A stretch of 64,000 bases of DNA from Pterobdella sp. o SKG-2022. Its lineage: Eukaryota > Annelida > Clitellata > Hirudinida > Piscicolidae. The notes beneath the pieces were generated by a model. It had not been told where the DNA came from. It was given only the letters and a program-made list of their open reading frames with translations, and searched no databases. Below, one piece after another: positions 35,756 through 49,000 of this stretch. The DNA is taken from NCBI GenBank assembly GCA_964035795.1, contig OZ038320.1, forward strand, positions 18,432,589 through 18,496,588, read 5' to 3'. Both the position numbers and the translations under genes were made by a program. The stretch's first letter is position 1. The number at the start of each line of letters is the position of its first letter.

Positions 35756-38111
35756 TTACCCACTACCTACTTTGTTGCTCATTTTTATATTGTTGTGTTG
35801 TGTGTTCTCTCTGTTGTAAAGGTGGTTAGAACTTAGGTGGTTTGATTCGTGATACTCTCTATCCAAAAAAAGCCTTTGGTTGTTGTAGAACTGCTGTTGT
35901 TGAGCCAATAACATGTGTTGTTGTTGAAGGTTCATGTTTTGTTGAGGGTGAGGCAAATGAGGTTGAGGTTTCAACTCAGAATAGCACTCATCTTCGAAGT
36001 TAAGATTGGGTCTTTTAAGATTACTGATGTTATTAGGGATGTTTTTATCAACATTGGTGTTAGAAATATCATTAGTACTCTCAATATGGTTACCGTTTTC
36101 AGGGTTCAAGTAATTGTTACTTGTATAATTATTTATGTTATTTTTATTGATATTATTATAATTATTACCACCAGGAACGACTCTCCAATAATCGTTCTCA
36201 CAAAATAAATTCCCCTCATAGACGCCATATTTTTCTCCTGGCAACAATGTACGACCACACGTGACACAGAAGAAGCAATTGACGTGGTAGACACAGCCCT
36301 GAGAGGTCTTCATGACGTAATCATGGGCGGGAATGCTTTGCTTGCACGAGTTGCAAGAGCCTGGCTGGCCGAAGATCCTGATTGGCGTTGGAGTTTGTTT
36401 TTGATTTTTTTTCAACTAATGCATAAATTATATTGAATATTTATGAAAACTTATATTATATTTGTTTATTAGCGTTTTTTTGGTGACGTCAAAAAACGTT
36501 TGTCTGAAAATCAAAATCATGACGTAACGAAAATAACATATCTTCCCATTAAAACTCGGTTTAAAGATGATATGGAAACCTTATATAGTCTGGTTTACAT
36601 AGGATCATGCCATTCCTACTGAAGCATGTTTCTGCCACTTCTGACAACACCACCTTGCAGCAGCTGCACCTATCAAGGCAGATTAGGGTGCCTATTATCA
36701 CTGATATTATATGATGGTTGCTCAAAGCAGGGTCAACTTGAGAAATTCAAATGAATATTATGGTTTCATTTTTTTTTGTTTTCTTGGGTTTTTTGACTGT
36801 TTATTTAATATTTCATTTAAATACTTTTAAATAAACTTGTTTGCTCTAATGAAAATTTTGAAACAAGAGTTTAAAATGAATAGCAAACTTTAAAGTACAT
36901 ACTTATTTAAAATTAACACCTAGAAGTTCAAGATATTTTAATTGATTTTTTAAAAATTATTCTAACATAAACTAAAACTTCAAAAATTAACTCTTGAATA
37001 ATATAACTATTTAAAAGCAAAGCAAAAAATTATAGACAAGTTAATTTTATAAAGTAAAAATTTGTTTTATTTCGTTCACATAGAATACAATTTTAGAGTT
37101 AATTTAACACGAACGATAAGCATTTAAAACGGACACAAAGCAAAGATAATCGTTTTTGCTTTTAAGCATGAAGCGCCAAAAAGATCATCTCTCAGACAAT
37201 ATGACTTAATGATGATATATAGACTTGGTGTTGTATGCGGCATTCATTTTTTACAGTATCCTCTTAATTGTTTAAGTTTATTGTTTATCGTTTGTGGTAT
37301 TTTGAAGAAAAAGATTTTAAAAAAATTTTATTTTTGATAGAATGGTTAATATAGAAACAACTTATTTGAGAAGAAATTGTATGGAGAGAATAAAAATAAC
37401 GAGGAAATAAAGTAAAGCTAGAATACAATAAATTAGTCAAAACTTGTCGAAAGAATTATGAAACAAACCAAAAAAAAATTAATTGCATTACTTAGTAATA
37501 ATGTATTATTTAAAAAAATGCAACTTATTTACTTTTTTTTAATTTAAACAAATTAATAAATTGAAAAATATTGTAAATTCAGTTGAAAACATAGCTAATC
37601 TTAACAGATTTTCTCAATATTCTCACCTCAAACACTGGACATGCCAATAGTTATCCATGGTAGAAAGAAGATATCGGTCAGAGATTAGTTTATCGCAAGC
37701 TGTACATGTTTTAGGGTCTGAAGGATTTTGTGGCGATGCCTGTGGTTTTTGTTGAGTTTGTTGAGTGTTTTGTTGTAGGTGACTTTTCAAAGTGTTACTT
37801 TGTTGTGACGTTTTAAGTGGTAATTGTGGTTTTAATGGTTGCTCAATGCTATGGTTTTTTGATGCTTGAGATTTTAACGGAGTATTTTTGTCATTTGGTA
37901 ATATAGCAGGGTCATTGGTACTTGATGAGTTTGGTGTGAGTAGGAAATCAGCGTTTGGGGAGAGTGGGGAGATAGGCATGATAAAGTTCTGATGTTGTTT
38001 TTTTTGCAGTTTTTGTTGACGTTGAGGTTCTAATTGTTCATACTCCTTTTGGTTGTTGTTATTGTGGTCAATGTTGTTTTTAATGTTGCCGCATTTGATA
38101 ATGTTTGTCAT
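35756..38111 (-). CDS. LMO4: LIM-only transcription cofactor, LMO4 type, with long tails
   Basis: LMO4 proteins bridge LDB and DNA-binding partners and do not bind DNA themselves. Three exons join in phase to 398 residues: 38111-37627, 36669-36580, 36377-35756. LIM1 spans about 136-188 (CTACDKLISDRYLL, NYWHVQCLRCSCC, FSRNGMILCKPDY) and LIM2 about 200-254 (SCNSCKQSIPAHDYVM, YHVNCFFCVTCGRTLLPG, GNLFCENDYW). All eight zinc ligands of each LIM are visible. SGxC/IPA and FSRNGMILC-like text puts it with LMO4 rather than LMO1-3 or LIM-homeodomain proteins; no homeobox follows. Human LMO4 has 165 residues. Here a 135-residue Asn/Gln-rich N-terminus and a 144-residue Asn/Gln/His-rich C-terminus are added. 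The start is the first in-frame ATG of exon 1; an upstream coding exon cannot be excluded. Confidence 0.92.
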
Positions 38112-41055
38112 TTTGTGAGTTTTAGTTCTAAAACATATTCCCAGGTTGTAGTTTCTTTATAACATAACAAAGTGTTTACTCATTATTTTTAACAATAATG
38201 TTTGATTTACAACAAAAATCTTTCTTCTAAGCGCCGATTGTTTTCATTTGGGCATACATCATCCATGAACATTTATATTCGTATCAACTCCATCACAATT
38301 TATTGAGTTTAAAATACTCTGAGTTTTCTAATTGAATTAATTTTTAGTGAACTTCTTTGACTTTTAAGAACACTTAATTTATAAACAATAAAATTCAAAA
38401 ACACTATGTAACATGAGACTGTACAAAATCTAACTTCAAAAGAATCATTTACTCTTCTTATTTAACTGAAACAACCAATGGTAAACAATTTCAAAGAAAA
38501 AAACTTAAAGATTAGTTCTTCCATGGGATCTCTCAATAACCACACATGTTTTGATCCATTTATATATGATCCATTTGAAGTCCTGCTTTATACAACTAAA
38601 ATGAACATAACTACATTAATATATATGTCTTGTAAAATATTTCCATAGAGAAGAGGGCGTATGTTTGTTTAGTCTATGTTATATCTCGTGGATACTATAT
38701 GCAATTCCATGTATACTGTATGTGCAAAAATTGCTGAAGATTATAGACACGTAAGAAAGTCCTTTAATGCATAACTCAAGTCGGGATTTCGGTCGAATCT
38801 GATGGTTACAGTACTGAGGCCTTTGATGGATTGTTATTTACATTTATCTAGATTTTTCAGTCTCAATGATTATTATATATAATTGATTTGGTACCGTGTG
38901 AGATATATAAATTTTGAAAACTAATATTTTTTCAAACGCTTCATGTATGAAAACATACACAAAAACACTGTTGAAAACGAAGAAGACGATGGCAGACGAA
39001 TATGCTCAACAATGCCATTAATGCTTTTAATTGAAATTACGGAAGCTAAAAGTGAATTTATTTGTTGCTTTTTAAACCTTTTCGTGTTATAGGTTTTTTT
39101 CCGACAGTTTTGTTTGAAAATATTTTGAAATGGTAAATTATTATTCAATTAACTTTTCTTTATATAAGGAAGGTTACAATATTTTCAAAGTATAATTTTT
39201 GTATATGATATTATATATAAAAGCTAAACTTCATTAGGCATCTTAGACACCTTTTTCTTGAATAGTTTATTTTTTTTACTTCAAAGTAAGACTGTTTTAA
39301 GATACATAGTTCAAAAAAGATAAAAAAACTTCAACTTTATCATAAACTTTTGAATTTTATACTTGTGTTTTATAGTAAGGTTGAATTTATCAAAAATTAT
39401 AAATATTACAAAAAATTAAAACCGTCTCATTTTGAAGTTACAAAAAATTAAAAATCAACGATGCAAAATAAATAACCAATAAAACGAAGCAAAAACTGTA
39501 AAAGCATTGATAATTTACTCATTTCATTATAGATATTTATGACATAATATTAGAAAAAAACAATAAGAAACGCAATATAAAAAACATATTGAAGAATGGT
39601 TTTAGAAGACGGATGAAGTACTCTGAAGAGTGTCAAACGCATAAAAAAGTCCTATTGATTAATGACGGAGAAGAAAGATATTAAAAAACGTTAATTAGAA
39701 GATTAAACGATTGGAAAATTATTTTAAAAGCTATTATGTGGAAAGAATTTGAAAAGTAGTCGAGTTATTTATAGCAGGGAGATTAAGTGGTGGCTGTGAT
39801 AAAAATGATTAAAACATAAAATTAAATTTTGAGTAATTTCAATTGGTTTTAATGAATATATTGAATCGAAGAAATAGAAAGGTGGAGTTTTTCAAATTCA
39901 AACAGAGATATCACACATAGGACCTAAAAATGTGGAAACTGAAACTTGCAAGTTTTGAATGGTATACTTTAATAAAAATTAACTTTTGTGGGATTCAATA
40001 TGAAAGACAAAGATTTAGAAACAGAGATATTTTCAAAATAACCAACTTCAGTGAAAACTTTTTTTAATTAAAATTTTCATTTGGTTATGAGACATATGTA
40101 AAACATTAGATATTCTTCACTTCAAATCGTAGCTCACGACAGAGTTTGAACTCCCCTCAAAATATTTGCCGATTAAAAAGTCGTGATCAATTTTAAAGTT
40201 TCAAAAAATCTTTAAAAATGATATAGTTGCTAAAAAATGTTTATCAAATTTTTGAGTTTTATACTCATTTTATACTCGATCTATTTAAATATTCTATCAA
40301 ATATACGAACAGAAAAATATTTCTATATGTGAAAATTAGCAAAAACTGTAATCTCTCCGGGTTATTGAAAACCAATTTTCTATTTATTTTTCAATTTAAA
40401 ATAATTTCATTCGAAAATTTTTATAAAAAATTCACTAAAATTACTCATTAGCTATCTTACAGATGATAACTATCCTTAGCTAACTCAATTTTAAATCGTG
40501 CTATAATTAAAGAAATTTATATCTTTCAAATATAAAAATTTTTCAAAACGCTTTTGTATACAACTAAGTTTTAGATAACTATATAAAAAATTGAATGAAA
40601 ACATAATCTATTAAATTTCAATTTATTTTCTAACACTCAAAATTAAAAATTTAAAACTATTTTATATCAAGGTTAATTCTTGATAGCTTTTTCAGCTTTT
40701 TCACTGTTTATTTAGCTTTTTCTACTTGTTTTTTTTGAAAGGGAGAACTTGAAATACAAAAAAATATGCTAAAAAAAGGCTATTTGATTATTGGAAACAG
40801 TGATTCCAATTTCACAAAATGATCTTTGCCTAAAATAAAGATTGTCTAGTTGAGAAAGCATCATTGTTGGGGATTTCAGAAAATCCAACATAAATAATGG
40901 AAGCTTGAATAGTTACACATAAAACCCAACTTTTCCAAATCCTAAAATATCACACTTTGGTCACTCATCATATCTCTTATCTAACATATTATAGCCTCAA
41001 CGCATGAAAAGGTCCTATACTTAATCTTCTCAGTTGAAAAAAACACCAAAATATA
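38112..41055. other. LMO4 upstream region, no gene
   Basis: No supported exon. The part 38640-38830 is of higher complexity than the rest and lies 0.5 kb upstream of the LMO4 start, so it may be promoter DNA. Beyond it the sequence is AT-rich. Confidence 0.35.
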
Positions 41056-42865
41056 GTGGAAACAATATCTGTTACACCAACCTGTTTTGCTGACCATCAT
41101 CTCATTACTACATCTCTTTCTTTTTCTGAACTTAAACCTATAACGATAAATTACAGAAATATAAATGAAACAAACTTGGAACTATTCAATAATGACTTCT
41201 ACAAATCTCGTTTTTTCAATTACAATAAGACCCCCAGTGAAGTGTATGCCATTCTTCTCAGCACCACAATAGTCACCTTTCTTGACAATCATGCTCCTCT
41301 TCATTTGACCCTTTTTCACACCAAGTTTTTTAATCATTGTACTAGACCACTTCCCACAGCAATAACCAAAATAACAAAAATGTCTTTCCAGAAAGGAAAT
41401 TTTTTGAGCATTTACAAAACTGCTCAAACCACCCCCTTCTTAAAAAAACCCAACCTTCATCTTACTGTTACAGCAAACTTTAGACCAATATCCAACTTAT
41501 CCACAATTTCTAAAACAGTTCTTAAAAAGAACTATTTTAATGCAACTTAGATCCTACACTTCTGATAACCATAACTTTTCAAGCTACCAATCTACTTATC
41601 GCTCTAATCATTCAACTGAAACAGCACTTCTCCAAGTTCTTGACGAGGTTTAGGTAGATTGAGACAACAAAAAAGCTTCTATCTTAACATCAAATGACTT
41701 ATCTGCACCATTTGACATCATTAATCGCAAAATGTTACTTGAGCGCCTTAGTCGTGTATTTGGAATAGATAATCTAGCACTAAAATGGTTGGAGTCCTAC
41801 CTCACTGGGAGAAAAAGTTTGTGAAACTCGGCACTCATAGGTCTTTCACGGTTACTATTGAACATGGTGTTCCTCAAGAATCCGTCTCTAGACCACTTTT
41901 TTCACCACATACATATCCCCCACTGCCATCATTTTCAACTTAACCCATCACCAATATGCATCTGATATACAAATCTTTATCAAAATGAACCCCCAGACCC
42001 TTCAAACTCTATTTCAACTCTTACCTAATGCTTCAGAATAGTTGAAGAATGATTTTTACTGAACATGCTTTATCCAATACCTCAAAAACTGAAGTCATAA
42101 AGATTGGGATGCCACAAAAACTAAATAAATTTTCATCACTCTGATTCATCAATTTTGGTTTTTACTTCTGTCGACATGATCAAAAATTGAAGATTTTAGG
42201 CATCACTATTAATGAGAAATAAGTTTTTGACCACTTCATTAAACTGCCATTTGTTCTTGCAATCATCCTCTTCGAGCTTTATCTCAACTACGTCAATTCT
42301 TCACCAATAATATGGCTTCAAAACTGGTTTGTTGTTTGGTTCTCAGCAGACTTGATTATTGTAATTTTTTTCTATATATTACTAGACATCAACAAGAATG
42401 ACTGCAGCAAATCATGAACAAAGCTGGTAGAACATCATTGAACATAAGCACCGTATCACTACATTCATCATTCATCTAAAAATTACCTTTCCCAACTTCA
42501 TTGGCTTTCAGTTTACATTAGAAAAATTTTTAAAATTGCATTGATAACTTTTGCAACTCATAACACATCTTCTCCAGGCTACTTATCCAAACTCATTTAG
42601 AGAAGGCCCAACCCGAGGTTGCTTGGATCGTCAGCTGCTAAACTCTTTTTAAACAATATCACCACTAATAATATATCCGAACCAGGTTTCAGACATGCGT
42701 CTCCTGCTGCTTGAAACTCTCTACTACCCGACATTAGAAACTCAATATCATTACCCATTTATAAGTCTCGTCCCAAAATATAACTCTAGACTATCTTTCA
42801 ACATTATTTGACACGGGGCGTCTCAGTTGCTTGCTCTGACGCTATATAAATTGTTATTATTATAT
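41056..42865 (+). mobile_element. degenerate L2/CR1-type LINE, reverse transcriptase and 3' end
   Basis: The frame from 41056 reads through NFRPISNLSTISKTVLKK, the start of the reverse transcriptase. Later frames give NHSTETALLQVLDEV, LSAPFDIINRKMLLERL, ALKWLESYLTGRKSL, NGVPQ-like remains and CYADD decayed to a stop-bearing stretch. LDYCN, ITTFIIHLKITFPNFIGFQ and SRPK-like C-terminal pieces follow. The 3' end GGGCGTCTCAGTTGCTTGCT then GACGCTATATAAATTGTTAT with ATT repeats is the L2/CR1-like terminus. The copy holds many stops and shifts and cannot be active. The catalytic AFD is AP-FD here. Confidence 0.85.
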
Positions 42866-44215
42866 CATCAACCAAATTTAATAGATTTAATCAATACAAA
42901 CAATAAAACTCCGAATCAACACAAAATTTCTTTAATGAACAAACAAACGCCTTAAAACTAAACAAAAATATCTTTTCTAAAACAGCATCTCAACTCAACC
43001 AAAAAGCATTCCAATAAATTCTCATTCACTACATCTACTCACTAAACAACTTTCAAATTTGGATTTGAATCGTAACAAATTATGAAATGATAAGTTTGCA
43101 CATTTTTAGTTAAATGCACAAAGCTTTACGACATTAGCAAGATATCATCAGGTTATTCTTTACCAAGTATTTCATCTAGCAAATGTGCCAATTTCGGAAT
43201 CAAACATGAACTTGAGGTAAAAAGACCAAAAAAACTCACAACTACATTTGAAGTCGGACAACAAACCACTGAATAACATTTCGTCAACAATCAACCCGAT
43301 TGATTAAGTTTCAGACCATCATACGAACTTTGTTTTCACACAAATTAAAAGCAAAAAACATCATTCACTTTAATGATTTTTTCAAAAGCCAAACCGTAAA
43401 ATGAATTTAATTTTAGATCACTAGTAAGTTTATTAAGATACGAAGCTTTTCTTTTGTTTAGTATTAACTTTTATCTGTTGCCATAGTAATATCAATAAAA
43501 CGGTTTCTCATACTTGAAAATGTTACGTTATTAACGAAAAGCTTTGTACCTTAATAAACTTACTAGTGTTCTGAAATTATATTCATCATTCACTTTACTT
43601 ACCTAATAAAACACTATCCTTATTCCACCCATCTTTTTCATTCCCGTCATGCAACATCCATTTTTTTACAAAACCACATATTTTCTTCTGTAAAACATCC
43701 ATTACGACTTCTAACCATATGATAAATATCTTTAAATTAATTAGACATTTTTTACAGTTTTCAAAGGCCTTTTTAAAAAATTGAGCTCTAAAAGTATATA
43801 AAACCGCTTTTATTTAATGGCTACCAGTTTTAAAGTTAATATTGTAAGAATGCCACTTCAGCATTGCCATAAAGACTTACCGTAATTCAAACATTTCATT
43901 CAGGTTTTTAATACTAATAAAAAAAGTACCATTTTTCGATTATCAAATTGATAATTTGAAGTAAATTTACACGAAGCAATAAATTAATTTCAAACGTTTT
44001 ATTCAAAAAGGCTACTCATATTAACTAAGGGATAATTGTTTGATGACTAGAGCCTTAATGCGAATGTCTTGTCTTACACTCTCAGAATCGCTCATCTTCA
44101 TTTATATCACTTAAGAACTATTTTTTTCAATTAAAAACCTTTTTCATTCTTTTGAAATTAATTTTGTAGAAAATACTTTTAAAGTTTAATTTTTATATAA
44201 AATTCAAAAAACGAA
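42866..44215. other. no recognised gene
   Basis: AT-rich intergenic DNA with no supported exon on either strand. A CA-rich, T-poor stretch at 42870-43010 follows the LINE end. Confidence 0.4.
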
Positions 44216-44221
44216 TTTATT
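44216..44221 (-). terminator. poly(A) signal for the ankyrin-SOCS gene
   Basis: TTTATT on the plus strand, AATAAA on the minus strand, 26 bp past the stop codon at 44247. Confidence 0.5.
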
Positions 44222-44246
44222 AAACAAATGTTGGAAATTAATTATT

Positions 44247-45251
44247 TTAATATATTTGAAGAAAAGTTTTTAATAAAGGAGGAAGAGGAAGTTGACAAAT
44301 TTTTTCATCAATAAATTTCCCCACAGTTTTTCTAATGGTTTTTTTGCAAATTTTTAAAAGACTGAAACTTTTATCTTCAAAAATTCCTATTTTGTTGAGA
44401 ATTTCAACATCTTTTTCAGTTATTGTACAACATGCATTCACAAGGATTGTGGTTATATGATACTGCTTGCAATTTATTGATATTTTTAATGGAGAGTTGT
44501 CTTCTTTAGAATCAATCTCAGCTCCATGGTCTAACAATTTTTTTACTATATTTTTTTGAACATAATTGAAATCTGATAAATCAGAAATGCATTTACTAAT
44601 GGAAGAAGGATGGAAAATATAGTTTACAACTCCATTATATGAATGTGTATTCAGTTGATCAATTTCTCTTCTTCGTTGAATCAAATTTTCTATAGGAAAT
44701 TGAATATGAATATTATAATGGGTATTCGAACAGGCTCTCATCAAAGGCGTGTATCCTTCATCTGTCTGCAGATTAACATCAACTCCCAGTTTTAACAAAC
44801 ATTCAACACAAGCTAAATGACCATTCAATACTGATAAATATAGTGGAGTAATTCCTTTATTTGTTTTTGAATTGATATCTGCTCCATTATTCATCAATAT
44901 CTTAGCAACTTTTGTATGATTCTTCATAACTGCCCAATGAAGGGCACTCATACCCGAAGCATCTCTTACATTTATCAAATCTTTCCTCAAATTTAACATT
45001 GTTTCCACTAATATAACAGAACCTGACTTTGACGCTAAATGAAGTGGTGTAAGTTTAAATTGAGAATCTTCTCTTATTTCTAAAGATGCTCCTTTTTCTA
45101 CTAGGTAGCAAGCTATAGGGAAACATTTATTATATATTGCAACTGAAAGGGGTGTTTTATTGAAAACCTTGAAGTCTAAGTCTACTTTTGATTCGACAAG
45201 ATTTTTAACTTTGTTGAAATCATTAGCTCTTATTGCATATTGCAATTTCAT
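44247..45251 (-). CDS. ankyrin repeat and SOCS box protein (ASB-like)
   Basis: Probable substrate receptor of a Cullin-5/Elongin B-C ubiquitin ligase. From ATG 45251 it gives 334 residues in one exon. About five or six ankyrin repeats are visible (FNKTPLSVAIYNKCFPIACY, KLTPLHLASKSGSVILVETM, GMSALHWAVMKNHTKVAKIL, GITPLYLSVLNGHLACVECL, GYTPLMRACSNTHYN). After a longer, divergent loop comes a last repeat (IVKKLLDHGAEIDSKEDNSP). The C-terminus LLKICKKTIRKTVGKF then ICQLPLPPLLKTFLQIY is a SOCS box, with the BC-box L-x-x-x-C and the Cul-box LPLPP. The frame is open upstream to 45287 without ATG, and TTTGTCACAG precedes it, so an upstream coding exon is possible. Which ASB it matches is not clear. 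Confidence 0.88.
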   Translation of the reverse strand: MKLQYAIRANDFNKVKNLVESKVDLDFKVFNKTPLSVAIYNKCFPIACYLVEKGASLEIREDSQFKLTPLHLASKSGSVILVETMLNLRKDLINVRDASGMSALHWAVMKNHTKVAKILMNNGADINSKTNKGITPLYLSVLNGHLACVECLLKLGVDVNLQTDEGYTPLMRACSNTHYNIHIQFPIENLIQRRREIDQLNTHSYNGVVNYIFHPSSISKCISDLSDFNYVQKNIVKKLLDHGAEIDSKEDNSPLKISINCKQYHITTILVNACCTITEKDVEILNKIGIFEDKSFSLLKICKKTIRKTVGKFIDEKICQLPLPPLLKTFLQIY

Positions 45252-45287
45252 CGGTTCAAAGAATTTGCTATTGGCAACTGTGTACAC

Positions 45288-46049
45288 TGTGACAAAAAAA
45301 TTTTATAATAGTTAAACATGCCAAGGTTTTTTACTATAAATAATATTTATGATGTGAACTTATTTTTAAAATCAATCAATCTATCAAACCCTTTTTATAG
45401 CCCATTCTCCTTTACCAAGGGTTGGACGAAAAAAAAATCAAAATAAAAAGCTGTACACTATGATAGAAGATCTTATAAAATAATGTTTACATACTTGAAA
45501 TTTCATACTCAATAAATAGGTTTTTATTCTTAGAGCCAAACAAAAATAGGTATTATCAACTGTTTAATATATTCTCTTGGGTTTGAATATACAAAAAAGC
45601 TTTTCGACATTATAAGAGAAACTAAAACCTAAATAAGGATTTTGGCAAGATTTCAATTGTTCAGAAACCATTTTTTCAACCTGACAACTTTCACAAAAAC
45701 TTTTACATCGAGAAAATTAAAATCTAAAAGTTAATCTAAAAAAAGCATATGATAAAAATCTCATGAACTAACACATTAAAAAACGAATAAATGCTATAAA
45801 AAAAAAATTATGAATTATTTTTACATAAGATATTTTCTTCGAAAGTCCATGACGATGATAATTTTCTAGTGTACGTTAGAAATCGCTTGACCCTCTGATG
45901 CATTGCTAGTCTTCTGTGTGTGATTATTGTTTGGAAGCGGCAGGTCTTGGAAGGTTGATTTTGGGGATATAGTTGATTGTTTGTTAGGAGAAGGATTTAA
46001 GCTGTTTAATTTTTTTGTTTGAAAGTTTGAGTTAACCGAATTTAGAAAA
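45288..46049. promoter_or_regulatory. divergent intergenic region, ASB-like gene and PURA
   Basis: The 0.8 kb between the two oppositely pointing genes must hold both promoters. The part 45870-46049 before the PURA start is less AT-biased and probably its 5' UTR. No individual site can be named. Confidence 0.4.
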
Positions 46050-49000
46050 ATGTCGGACCATGAAAACGGAGACGACCAGGCCACGCTCAATAAAAACAAC
46101 GGTTGCATTGTTTGATAAATGAATTTTGTTTATTAAAAACATATATTTATGAAAATAATTATCAATTTATGGAATTAATTTTTCTCTAGCCGTCAATGGC
46201 GAAGAAGAGTTGGCTTCAAAAACCCTTCAAATTCAGTCAAAGAGGTTTTATTTGGACGTAAAGCAGAATAGAAGAGGACGATTCATTAAAATTGCCGAGG
46301 TTCTCCAAGTTCTCATTCAATAAAAGCACTCTTTCTATTGTTTATTTAATTCTTTCTAAAAAGTTTTTTTTTGATTATGAAAGGTTGGAGCAGCAGGAAA
46401 AAAGAGTCGTTTGTTGTTTGCAATGTCAACAGCAGCTGAATTCAGAGACAAATTAACGGAGTTCAATGATCACTACATTTCATTAGGTTACATATATCCA
46501 ATAACTGTCTCATGCTTTTTCTTTGAAAATTATACATTTTATGTATTATGCATTTGAAGAATATATAAAATTTTTCTTGAAAATTTCATTTATGTGAGTG
46601 GATAGATTAATTGAATATTTTCCATCTATTTAGTCTTATATTGAGATGGCAATATTTACTTCAACCAGAAAAACTTATATTTTTCATCACTATCTGTTTA
46701 GTTTTAAAATATAAGTGTTTTTAAACTTTTCATTTGAAGAAAGTTTTTGATGGAGTCCATAAAAAGTGACTTGGTGAAGCACACAAAAGCTGAAAATTTA
46801 TGTACAATCAAAGTACAAAAGTGAGAGTAAGGGATGAGTATAGGAGCTTGTTTTATGTTTTGGTTTTGAGTGGGTCTATAAGAAATGCAATTGCTCAAAA
46901 GGTTCTTCACCTTCATTTTTTATTTGGTACATTTTGGTCTGTTGAGGATTGATGAGGAAACTCTAGGAGTTTTTTAGAGTTCTGCTATCTTGGGGTATGT
47001 TATCTGTAGGTTGTTAGCTGAGACTCTGCTTCAATAGCATGTTGTGTTTTCACATTAATTTTAATCAATTTTTCTTTTTTCTTAGTAATTTTCATTTTTC
47101 TTTTCAATAAATAATTTGTCTATTCAACTTTTTTGAGATTGTATTCATTTTAATAATTAGTAATATAATAATAATAATAACAACATTAACTTCATGAGTT
47201 TCTAGACCATATCTCTATTGCATAAATATAAATTATTCAAACAAGTCACAAACTAGCATGTAAAAAAAAGCTCACTATAGTAATAAATAGAAAACATTAT
47301 AATTAGTGCTTGTATGGCTTATCTAAGGTAGTAGTACTAGTACTTATCTATAGTCACAAATGAATAATTTGATCATCAAACTACTTATTACATAAGTTAC
47401 ATTTGAATGAGTAAAGTTTAGTGAAATAATAGTGGAATCTTAATGATATATATAATTTATGGAAATTATTATATACGTAATTGATTTAATATGCAGTATA
47501 AGTATACTTTTTCACAAAGTATTATTGAACTGCTTCATTGTTAAATTTTTCTGAAACATGGCTATAACTTTTCACTTTGAACTACTTCAAACTTAGTCAT
47601 GGCTTGTTGTGTATGCAACATCAGAATGAATGATAATGTCCATTCTAATTTTCTTCTTTCTAACTTTGCATCCAGAATATTGAGGTAGTTGTAGCAACAG
47701 AATGAGCTGTTTTAGAGATATGAAGCATATTGTATGTCAGAATCATGGTAAGACAAAGTATAACATGGAAAAAGGAATTTATACATGGTTTATACAGACC
47801 CTCTGATTGCTTTGAATAAAAAAACAGATTTTTCATTCATTTAACTATTCTAGACTACTTTTCTTCAAATCTAAGGCTTCATTATCAAGTCTTTATTCAT
47901 CTTGGAAATAGGCCAAACCATCTCTCCCTGTTGTCTCTTTAGGGTTCTGCAGTTTCATTCCGTATATTTATTTTGTGTCTTTTTCAAAGCTTCACTTAAT
48001 AAAACTTTAAGTTTCTTTCAGAATATTTCATCAAAATTTCTATATCCTTATGTTTTCTGCATTTACTTTTAAAACTTTATAAAAATTTTGCTTGTTGCTT
48101 TTTTATATTTTTTTTTATTTTTCGTAATCGTATTTCATTATTTTTTCAACTTTGTTCTTTATGTTTTCATTCTTGACGTTTTAAATCTTTACAGAAGCTC
48201 CATTTCAATCTATTTTGATCCTCCAATAATAAAAATCTGCTATGTGGATGTTATAATAATGATAGTATCATGATATTGAAGGATCATCGAACACCACTGG
48301 AACACCTCCCAAGGCAACAGAAGATGGCAAGCTGAAGAGTGACCTTCTCTCTAAAGATAATCGCAGGTTAATATTTTTTTTCACGCCAGTTAGCTTATCC
48401 ATCATCATTTGTGTTGCATACCAATACGAAAATTTAGTTGATCCAATGTAACTTTTGAATATCTTTATTGATTGGTTCAAACATATGGGGAAACAAATAT
48501 ATAGTATTTATCTATTATTTATCTTTGCAAATAAAAAATTTTTTAGATACTACTTGGACCTCAAAGAAAACCAGAGAGGCCGTTTTCTTAGGGTAAATCT
48601 TATAAATAAAAATTTTGTTATAATTTTTTGCTATTCAGAACGTGAAAATTTAAAATATGGCATGGGGTTTATTTCTAAGCATTAAAGGTATTTGATTTCA
48701 AATGGAAATCTGTATGACAGGTGTCAATGACAGTGCCATTGTCAAGGATGCGTGCCCAGGTGGCCATCCCTGCACAAGGAATGATTGAGATCAGGGACTC
48801 TCTCACTGAGCTTCTCAATCTCTTTGGGACTGACAACTATGGTTCATAATTTTTTTCATTTAGTCTACTGCCACTAATGTCAATAATGCTTCAATGATAA
48901 AACAAAAATACAGTAAGCTCTCAAGAATTCTAACATTAAGCTTGTCTGGTTTTTTTAAAAGTTTGGAAAGTTCATTTTCATTTAATCTATTTGATAATCT

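Noticed and set aside
35915..36208. Plus-strand 97-residue frame across the LMO4 last exon
   Set aside because: It is the mirror of the Asn/Gln-rich LMO4 tail on the minus strand, whose LIM domains are unambiguous.
36700..38000. LIM-homeobox gene such as LMX1
   Set aside because: The first LIM half resembles LMX1, but the joined LIM pair matches LMO4 better (RNGMILCKPDYIRIFG, then IPAHDYVM), and the gene ends without a homeobox.
45866..46108. Minus-strand 80-residue frame upstream of PURA
   Set aside because: It overlaps the PURA first exon and leader, has no domain, and the plus-strand exon is supported by phase and family sequence.
47157..47185. ATA/ATT runs as a microsatellite of interest
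   Set aside because: Short and expected in DNA of this base composition.
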